Made by a program: the position numbers and the translations under genes. Shown here in pieces: positions 58,258 through 64,000 of a stretch of DNA of 64,000 nucleotides. The notes beneath the pieces were generated by a model that was not told the DNA's origin, searched no databases, and worked only from the letters and a program-made list of their open reading frames with translations. The first letter of the stretch is position 1, and every line of letters begins with the position of its first letter. This DNA is from Pseudomonas nitroreducens (GTDB lineage: Bacteria; Pseudomonadota; Gammaproteobacteria; Pseudomonadales; Pseudomonadaceae), in contig NZ_JALJXP010000010.1 in NCBI RefSeq assembly GCF_024170165.1, forward strand, positions 124,001 through 188,000, read 5' to 3'.

Positions 58258-59841
58258 TTACTCGTCCTCCCGCGCGGGAATCCACCACTCCTCGCCGCGC
58301 ACCGTGCGGATGTACTCCGGCCAGCGGAAGCGGTGCGGAACCTTGAAGTCCTTGGGCAGCAACGGCGCCTGCCACTGTTCGCCGCCAATGCCGCCGCCGG
58401 TGCGCTCATTGAACTCGCGGGTCGCCTCGGCCAGCAGTCCGGCATCGGTGAACAGCTCGATCAGGGTGCTGCCGATGGTCTTGGCGGCCACGTCGATCAT
58501 CGGGTCGATGGTCTCGCGGATGCCGCCCAGGGCGTTGGACACCCAGTCCGGGTAAGTGAAGCCGGCGGGCGCGCTGAGCATCGGCCGGGCCACGTAGAGG
58601 CGCACGGTCGGGCAGTGCCAGGTGTATTCGGGGTAGTCGTCGGAGGTCAGGTACTTCTGCCAGGCGGGCATCTGCAGGCGCATCTGCCGCTCGCATTCCT
58701 GCGGTTCGATCAGCGCCTGGGTGGCCGGCAGGAAGGGTTCGTCCATGGGCTCCAGGCCGAGGTTCAGCTGGATTTCCCGCGCCACCGCGATGGCCTGTTC
58801 ACCCCAGCTCGGCGCGCCGATGGCAGCGAGGTTGTCGTAGCAGGCCTGGGCCAGCGCGTGGTTGGCCAGCCCGCCACGGGATTTGCAGACCCAGGTCTTC
58901 TTCCACTGGCAGCCGGTGGCCATGGCGGCGGCGGCGGCGTTGTTGTCCATCACCGTGGAGATGGTCTCGGCCTGCTCGATGGAGTCGCAGCGCAGCAGGT
59001 ACTGGATCTGCGAGATGTGCGGCGGCAGGTTGTCGGCGGTGGCTTGCCCGGCGGTGAGGATGGCTTCGTTGAAGCTCCACAGCCCGGTGAATGGCAGGGT
59101 CGAGCGGCGCAGGCTCTCGTTCAGCGTGTAGAAGTGCACCAGCGCGTCGTTGGCGCCGGGGGCACGGGCAGCCAGGTGGTTCTGCGGGATCGGGCTGTAG
59201 CGGTCGGCGGCGATCCAGTTCTGCGGGTCTTCGCAGGTGAAGGTGTAGATGTACGAGTAGGCGATGCCGCAGTGGGTGTCCCAGGTGGTGGTGTTGTTCA
59301 GCGGCAGCATGTAGGTGGGGTGGAAGCTGACGGCGGCGGCGAGGTCGTCGTAGTAGCCCTTGGCAGCGTGCACGGGCTTGGAGGCACGCAGTTTTTCCGC
59401 CGGCTCGCCGAAGAATCTGATCGTGCCCTGGATGCCGAATTCCAGCATCGCCGCCTTCGCCGCCAGCACGCCGCCCAGGGCGCTAATGCCCAGCGCGGAG
59501 TGCGGGTCGGTGTGGCCCGGCGCGTACTTCGACAGACCTTCGCGCGGCATCGGCCGGGTTGCCGCCGCCTGGCAGTTGCCGGGCACCGCGTCGTATTCGG
59601 CGTAGGTGGCGAGGATTGGCCCTTCGCCATTGCTGAAAGTAGCGACGAAGGCGGTGGGCATGCCGCCACTGCCCTCTTCCACCGTGAAGCCTTCGTTGCG
59701 CAGCAGCTCCACATACCAGGCACAGGACTTGTACTCGCGGAACGCCGGCTCGGCGAAATGCCAGATCACCTGGTGCCAGTCGGACAGTTGCTGGCGGTGC
59801 TCGTCGATCCACTGCTGGACGTAGGCCTTGAATTTCGACAT
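58258..59841 (-). CDS. M20 family amidohydrolase (AbgB-like)
   Basis: A 527-residue M20 metallopeptidase: ILATYAEYDAVPGNCQAAA (metal Asp region), GHTDPHSALGISALGG (metal His), FFGEPAEKLRASKP (catalytic Glu region), VSFHPTYMLPLN, and GGLANHALAQACY. Its closest pattern is p-aminobenzoyl-glutamate hydrolase subunit B or other amidohydrolases. The ATG at 59841 follows GAGGAAG. It is divergent from a LysR gene (59972), which probably controls it, and near ornithine-cyclodeaminase-like and Lrp genes. Confidence 0.9.
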   Translation of the reverse strand: MSKFKAYVQQWIDEHRQQLSDWHQVIWHFAEPAFREYKSCAWYVELLRNEGFTVEEGSGGMPTAFVATFSNGEGPILATYAEYDAVPGNCQAAATRPMPREGLSKYAPGHTDPHSALGISALGGVLAAKAAMLEFGIQGTIRFFGEPAEKLRASKPVHAAKGYYDDLAAAVSFHPTYMLPLNNTTTWDTHCGIAYSYIYTFTCEDPQNWIAADRYSPIPQNHLAARAPGANDALVHFYTLNESLRRSTLPFTGLWSFNEAILTAGQATADNLPPHISQIQYLLRCDSIEQAETISTVMDNNAAAAAMATGCQWKKTWVCKSRGGLANHALAQACYDNLAAIGAPSWGEQAIAVAREIQLNLGLEPMDEPFLPATQALIEPQECERQMRLQMPAWQKYLTSDDYPEYTWHCPTVRLYVARPMLSAPAGFTYPDWVSNALGGIRETIDPMIDVAAKTIGSTLIELFTDAGLLAEATREFNERTGGGIGGEQWQAPLLPKDFKVPHRFRWPEYIRTVRGEEWWIPAREDE

Positions 59842-59971
59842 GGCGGCTTCCTCATCGTTGCCTGTTGTAGTTGTCGTGTGGCCTAGTATTGGTGAAGCGG
59901 AATTTGCAACAAGCGCAGGATTTCGCCACCCCATGTCCTGATAGTTTCACCAATTGAACAGTGATCGACCT

Positions 59972-60919
59972 ATGCACTTTCCCTCGATGACCGCCCTGCG
60001 GGCGCTGGATGCCGTGGCGCGGCTGGGCAGCGTATCTGCCGCCGCGACGGAGCTGAACCTCACCCGCAGCGCGGTCAGCCACCGCATCGCCACACTGGAG
60101 GAACGCCTCGGCTTCGCCCTGACCGAGCGCACCGGGCGCGGCATTCGCCTGACCTATCGGGGGGAAAGGTATGCCCGCGACGTGCGGCGCATCCTCGCGG
60201 AGGTACAACTGGCCGGCAGCAGCTTCGACGAGCAGCAGGTCAGCGGCCCGCTTTGCGTGAGCTGCAATCCCGGCTTTGCCACCTACTGGCTGTGCCAGCA
60301 CCTGGGCGACTTCCTCGCGCAGTACCCGCAGGTGCAACTGCACGTGGTGACGCCGCGGGTGCCGCAGGACACCAGCGCCAGCGATGCCGACCTGTTCATC
60401 GCCTACGGCAGCGGCGACTGGCCGAACCAGACGGTGGAGCAACTGGTGGCGCTGCACTTCTTCCCGGTCTGCAGCCCGCGCCTGATCCACTCCCGCGGCG
60501 GCCTGCAGCAGCCGGCGGACCTGGCCCACTACACGCTGCTGCACATGAATGATTTCGCCGACTGGCGCCTGTGGCTGGGCGCGGTGGGCGCCAGTGCCAT
60601 CGATCATCGCTCCGGGGTGCTGTTCGCCGATGCGCCCTGCACCATCGCCGCGTGTATCGCCGCCCAGGGCGTGGCCATCGGCGACAACCTGCTCAGCGGC
60701 GACGCCCTCGCCCGCGGCCTGCTGGTGCGTCCGTTCGACATCACCATCCAGTCCAGCCGTGGTTACTTCCTGGTGACCGATCCGGTGAAGGCCGAACGTG
60801 CGGTGGTGAAGGCCTTCAGCCAATGGCTGAGGGCCCGGGTCGCCGCCACCACGCAGAGTGCCAGCGACCTCAGCCGCCCGCCCCTGGCGATTTCACCGGA
60901 GGCGGAGCTGGCACGCTGA
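59972..60919 (+). CDS. LysR family transcriptional regulator (GcvA-like)
   Basis: A 315-residue LysR: MHFPSMTALRALDAVARLGSVSAAATELNLTRSAVSHRIATLEERLGFALTERTGRGIRLT is the helix-turn-helix, and the effector domain is GcvA-like (GPLCVSCNPGFATYWLCQHLGDFLAQYPQVQLHVV). A TTG six codons upstream could extend it. It is divergent from the M20 gene and nearly touches the convergent ornithine cyclodeaminase-family gene, 3 bases away. Confidence 0.93.
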   Translation: MHFPSMTALRALDAVARLGSVSAAATELNLTRSAVSHRIATLEERLGFALTERTGRGIRLTYRGERYARDVRRILAEVQLAGSSFDEQQVSGPLCVSCNPGFATYWLCQHLGDFLAQYPQVQLHVVTPRVPQDTSASDADLFIAYGSGDWPNQTVEQLVALHFFPVCSPRLIHSRGGLQQPADLAHYTLLHMNDFADWRLWLGAVGASAIDHRSGVLFADAPCTIAACIAAQGVAIGDNLLSGDALARGLLVRPFDITIQSSRGYFLVTDPVKAERAVVKAFSQWLRARVAATTQSASDLSRPPLAISPEAELAR

Positions 60920-60922
60920 CGG

Positions 60923-61984
60923 TCAGGCGATACGGCGCAGCCCTTTGCGCGCCTTGGCGGAGCGGGTGTAGCGGAACAGGTCCTTGGGGTCGTTGTCCTC
61001 TTCCTCGCTCCATGGCACCAGGTCGATGCGCTCGCCCAGACCCAGGCGGCTGGCCTGCTCGTTCACGTAGCGCAGCACGGAATAGTCTTCGAGGGCAAAG
61101 CCGACCGAGTCGAAGATGGTCACCTGCTCGGCGCTGTCACGCCCGGCGAGCTGGCCGGTGAGCACTCGCCACAGGTCGTTCACCGGGAAGTCCGCCGGCA
61201 TCTGCTGGATTTCTCCCTCGACGCGGGACTGCGGCTCGTACTCGACGAATACCTTGCCGGCGCGCAATACGTCGGCGTGCAGCTCGGTCTTGCCCGGGCA
61301 GTCGCCGCCCACGCCGTTGATGTGCATGCCCGGCTCGATCATTTCCGGGGTGAGGATGGTCGCGTAGGCCTTGTCGGCGGTCACCGTGGTGACGATGTCG
61401 GCGCCGCGCACGGCCTCGGCGGTGGAGCCAGCGCGGATGATCTTCAGGTTGGCGACGTCCGAGAGGTTTCGGATCAGCTTCTCGGTGGCCTGCGGGTCGA
61501 TGTCGTAGACAGCGATTTCCTCGATGCCCAGGTGGTGATGGAAAGCCAGGGCCTGGAACTCGCTCTGCGCGCCATTGCCGATCAGCGCCATGCGTCGCGA
61601 ATCCGGACGGGCCAGCGCGCGGGCGGCCATCAGCGAGGTGGCGCAGGTACGCAGTGCGGTGGCCACGGTCAGCTCGGACAGCAGTACCGGATAACCGGTC
61701 TCGACGTCAGCCAGCACGCCGAAGGCCATGACGGTGAACAGCCCGCGCTGGGTGTTCTGCGGGTGGCCATTGACGTACTTGAAGGCATAGCGGGCGGTGT
61801 CGGAAACCGGCATCAGTTCGATGACGCCGATCTCGGAGTGGTTGGCGACGCGGGCGGATTTGTCGAAGGACTCCCAGCGCACGAAGTCCTCGGCGATGGT
61901 GTCGGCGAGTTCGCCGATGAAGCGGGCGACACCGATCTGCTGGACCAGTTGGGACATCGTGGGGACGTCGACGAAGCGAGTCAT
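60923..61984 (-). CDS. Ornithine cyclodeaminase family protein
   Basis: A 353-residue protein of the ornithine cyclodeaminase/mu-crystallin family: LTVATALRTCATSLMAARALARPDSRRMALIGNGAQSEFQALAFHH carries the NAD-binding GxGxxS/G loop, then YDIDPQATEKL, GADIVTTVTADKAYATIL and GMHINGVGGDCPGKTEL. It may be an ornithine cyclodeaminase (ocd) making proline from ornithine or a related imino-acid reductase; the VGFALEDYSVLRYV C-terminal block fits ocd. It is followed upstream by an Lrp regulator gene. Confidence 0.88.
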   Translation of the reverse strand: MTRFVDVPTMSQLVQQIGVARFIGELADTIAEDFVRWESFDKSARVANHSEIGVIELMPVSDTARYAFKYVNGHPQNTQRGLFTVMAFGVLADVETGYPVLLSELTVATALRTCATSLMAARALARPDSRRMALIGNGAQSEFQALAFHHHLGIEEIAVYDIDPQATEKLIRNLSDVANLKIIRAGSTAEAVRGADIVTTVTADKAYATILTPEMIEPGMHINGVGGDCPGKTELHADVLRAGKVFVEYEPQSRVEGEIQQMPADFPVNDLWRVLTGQLAGRDSAEQVTIFDSVGFALEDYSVLRYVNEQASRLGLGERIDLVPWSEEEDNDPKDLFRYTRSAKARKGLRRIA

Positions 61985-62293
61985 GGTGGGACCTCCGATT
62001 GTTGTGATTGGACTTTTCTGTCGGTGTATTCGAACGGCACCGCCCCGCTCCAGCATGCCGCGAACAGCGGGCACAACAAGGTCGCAGAGGCCCTGGATCA
62101 GGTCTGCACTTGAGGAGAGGGGCCACAGGATTCTCCCACCGGCCCCGGAGAAAACCCGGCTGTAATGCAGGGCTTCGCCGGCCGATCCGGCTGTATTGGA
62201 GGGTCACGACAGCCGATTCGGCTGTGCTCGGAGCAGCCGCTGGCGGGGGGAGATCACCGGAAGAAAACGCAGGAGAAAAGCGAGCCCGCAGCG
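61985..62293. other. Upstream region of the ornithine-cyclodeaminase-family gene
   Basis: 309 bases without a gene. Two related palindrome-like sequences, CGGCCGATCCGGCTG centred near 62186 and CAGCCGATTCGGCTG centred at 62217, lie 31 bases apart (three helical turns). No promoter of standard form is clear. The other ORFs that cover this stretch are shadows. Confidence 0.45.
62210..62224. promoter_or_regulatory. 15-bp palindrome upstream of the ornithine-cyclodeaminase-family gene
   Basis: CAGCCGA-T-TCGGCTG is a perfect inverted repeat with a single-base centre, and a diverged copy (62179-62193) lies 31 bases to the left. It is a candidate regulator site, possibly for the adjacent Lrp. Confidence 0.45.
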
Positions 62294-62782
62294 CTAGCTG
62301 GCGGACTCCTTGATGGTCGTCAGCTCAGGGTGGGCGACCAGCTTGTCGATGTGCAGGCTCTCATCGTTCAGCCAGGTTTCGGTGAGCGCGCGGTAGTGTT
62401 CCATGTCGCGGCAGCGCATGCGCACGCTGTAGTCGAAGGTGCCGCTGATCAGCTGGCAATGCAGCACTTCCGGGCAGGCCACCACCCGCGCTTCGAAGGC
62501 TTTCTGCGCGGTGCGGCCACTCTGGTTGGACAACGCGACCAGCACCAGCAGCGACAGGCCCGAGGCGATCCGCTGTTCGTCGATGACGGCGCCATAGCCA
62601 CGGATGATGCCGTGCTTCTCCAGCTTGCGGACGCGCTCCTGGCACGGGCGCGGGGTGAGATGGACCAGCGCCGACAGCTTGCCGTAGGTGATACGCCCCT
62701 GGTGACGGAGGATGCGGATGATCTCCTCGTCGATGCGGTCCAGGGTGAAGGGCGTGGTGCTGTCCTGATCTTTCCTGCTCAT
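62294..62782 (-). CDS. Lrp/AsnC family transcriptional regulator
   Basis: A 162-residue Lrp: FTLDRIDEEIIRILRHQGRITYGKLSALVHLTPRPCQERVRKLEKHGIIRGYGAVIDE is the helix-turn-helix, and the RAM domain follows (LVLVALSNQSGRTAQKAFEARVVACPEVLHCQLISGTFDYSVRMRCRDMEHY). It lies between the ocd-like gene and the permease gene, all on one strand, and is likely their amino-acid-responsive regulator. Confidence 0.93.
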   Translation of the reverse strand: MSRKDQDSTTPFTLDRIDEEIIRILRHQGRITYGKLSALVHLTPRPCQERVRKLEKHGIIRGYGAVIDEQRIASGLSLLVLVALSNQSGRTAQKAFEARVVACPEVLHCQLISGTFDYSVRMRCRDMEHYRALTETWLNDESLHIDKLVAHPELTTIKESAS

Positions 62783-62866
62783 GCTGTTTCGCGCTAGCTC
62801 ATCGGAGTTGGCGGCGTCCCTGCACCGCCCGATCTTTATGGGGCACGCCCCGCCGTCTGTCAAAGC

Positions 62867-62895
62867 GCGCCGTGCCGTCTGCGACAGCACGGCGC
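62867..62895 (-). terminator. Hairpin after the APC permease gene
   Basis: A 9-bp stem GCGCCGTGC (62867-62875) with GCACGGCGC (62887-62895) and an 11-base loop, seven bases past the permease stop on the minus strand. It is followed by GCTTTG, so the T-run is weak. Confidence 0.55.
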
Positions 62896-62901
62896 ACCCC
62901 T

Positions 62902-64000
62902 TCAGATTTCCCGCGCCAGCTCGCTGCCGTTACCGCGTCGGCTGAGCACCGCGAGGTACACCAGGCCGATGGCGATCCAGCCCGCGCCCAGCTCCTGCGC
63001 CTCACGACTCATGCTGAACAGCACGTAGGCGATGATCACCAGGCCAACCAGCGGGAACACCAGGTGGCGCAGCACCTGGCCGCTCTTCTGGCGGATGAAG
63101 TAATGGTTGATCACCGCCAGGTGCAGCAGGCAGAAGCCGGTCAGCGCGCCGAAGTTGACCAGCGAGGTGAGCACGTCGGGCGAGTCGAGGAAGTAGATGC
63201 CGATGCCCAGCGACAGCACGCCCACCAGGTACAGGCTGATGTGCGGGGTCTGGTACTTCGGGTGCACCTTGGCCAGCACCCGCGGCAGCTTGCCGTCGCG
63301 GGCCATGGAGTACAGCAGGCGCGACACGGCGGCCTGCGAGGTGATCGACACGGTCACGCCCCAGGCCAGCGCGGTGGACACTGCGGTCAGCGTGGACAGC
63401 CAGCTGCCGCCGGCCGCTTCGGCGATCTCGTAGAAGGCGGTGTCGGCCGACTTGAAGGTCATGCCGGCGGCCAGGTCAGTGGCCAGCCAGGTCTGCACGA
63501 TGAAGATGGCGCCCATGACGAACAGCGCGATCAGCGAGGCGCGGCCGATCTGCTTGGCCGGGTCGCCCTTCACTTCTTCGGCGAGGGTGGAAATCGCGTC
63601 GAAACCGAGGAACGACAGCACCGCGATGGACACCGCCTTCATCACCAGGCCGAGGTTGAAGTGCTCGGGCTGCAGCAGCGGTTCCAGGGTCAGCCGGCCA
63701 TTGCCCAGGCCGCCTTCCAGCGCGTGGTAACCCACCGCCAGGAAGATCGCCAGCACCGCGAGTTCGGCGATCAGGAACAGCAGGTTGAAGCGTGCCGCCA
63801 GGGTGATGCCGCGCAGGTTGATGAGCGTGGCGGACACCAGGAAGATCAGCATGAACACCAGCTTGGGGATCGCCGGGAACAGGTGGTTCAGTGCCAGCGC
63901 GCTGAACACGTAGAGCAGCGGCGGGATCAGCAGGTAGTCCAGCAGCAGCACCCAGCCGGCGATGAAGCCGACGTTGGGGTGGATGCCGCGCTGGGCGTAG
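62902..64000 (-). CDS. APC family amino-acid permease (5' end outside window)
   Basis: The last 365 codons of an APC-superfamily permease. Visible helices include FNLLFLIAELAVLAIFLAVG, VSIAVLSFLGFDAISTLAEEVKGDPAKQIGRASLIALFVMGAIFIVQTWL and ISLYLVGVLSLGIGIYF. The SFLGFDAISTLAEEVK segment is the conserved AAE/APC gating helix. The frame stays open to base 64000 (YAQRGIHPNVGF), so the start is outside. It is co-oriented with the Lrp and ocd-like genes. Confidence 0.9.
   Translation of the reverse strand, partial: YAQRGIHPNVGFIAGWVLLLDYLLIPPLLYVFSALALNHLFPAIPKLVFMLIFLVSATLINLRGITLAARFNLLFLIAELAVLAIFLAVGYHALEGGLGNGRLTLEPLLQPEHFNLGLVMKAVSIAVLSFLGFDAISTLAEEVKGDPAKQIGRASLIALFVMGAIFIVQTWLATDLAAGMTFKSADTAFYEIAEAAGGSWLSTLTAVSTALAWGVTVSITSQAAVSRLLYSMARDGKLPRVLAKVHPKYQTPHISLYLVGVLSLGIGIYFLDSPDVLTSLVNFGALTGFCLLHLAVINHYFIRQKSGQVLRHLVFPLVGLVIIAYVLFSMSREAQELGAGWIAIGLVYLAVLSRRGNGSELAREI

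Overview
The window is about 65% GC, densely coded, and has the gene families, LysR-rich layout and REP-type intergenic palindromes of a Pseudomonas (P. nitroreducens/citronellolis-like by general look; species not proven). No rRNA, tRNA, insertion sequence, integrase or CRISPR array was seen. The first and last genes run off the window.

Layout. 1-3.5 kb: a GlxA-type regulator (partial), then a TetR-SDR-MFS unit with the same 19-bp operator-like sequence at both promoters. 3.5-6.9 kb: an exported protein of four 24-residue repeats, a GNAT/Rnk fusion, a decayed phosphatase-like gene and phzF-like gene. 7.1-10.7 kb: an exported hydrolase and a run of small exported proteins of unknown role. 10.8-12.7 kb: a divergent LysR/EamA pair.

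12.8-30.7 kb is the standout region. It holds a TolC-type outer-membrane lipoprotein and a 2386-residue DUF4347/cadherin-like/Ig-like repeat protein (minus strand), two secreted-type phage-tail-collar proteins (plus strand), a DUF6916 protein, a GNAT acetyltransferase, a sulfotransferase, an Asp/Asn beta-hydroxylase-type oxygenase, an M50 metalloprotease fused to an HlyD-like arm, a GAF-HlyD adaptor, a periplasmic adaptor, and a PhyH-type oxygenase. Together they look like an ABC-less export machine with its cargo and possible cargo-modifying enzymes.

30.7-38.1 kb: a MarR-methyltransferase-thioesterase operon with a perfect 20-bp operator, SDR/LysR, Dyp peroxidase, LysE, DUF998, a deletion scar joining remnants of a divergent reductase/LysR pair, and a HAD hydrolase. 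38.1-46.9 kb: a five-gene operon of hydrolases, SDR and cytochrome P460, divergent from a soluble four-PAS histidine kinase and two response regulators; three copies of a GAYACC-WW-GGTRTC palindrome lie between them, and an exact extra copy lies 9 kb away upstream of a creatininase-family gene. 46.9-54.8 kb: a STAND regulator, Ohr, a sigma-region-2-only protein, creatininase, EamA, and two overlapping tandem LysR genes. 55-64 kb: GST, a PNPOx-like/FNR/ferredoxin fusion, M20 amidohydrolase, LysR, ornithine cyclodeaminase family, Lrp and an APC permease (partial), which suggests amino-acid or amide catabolism.
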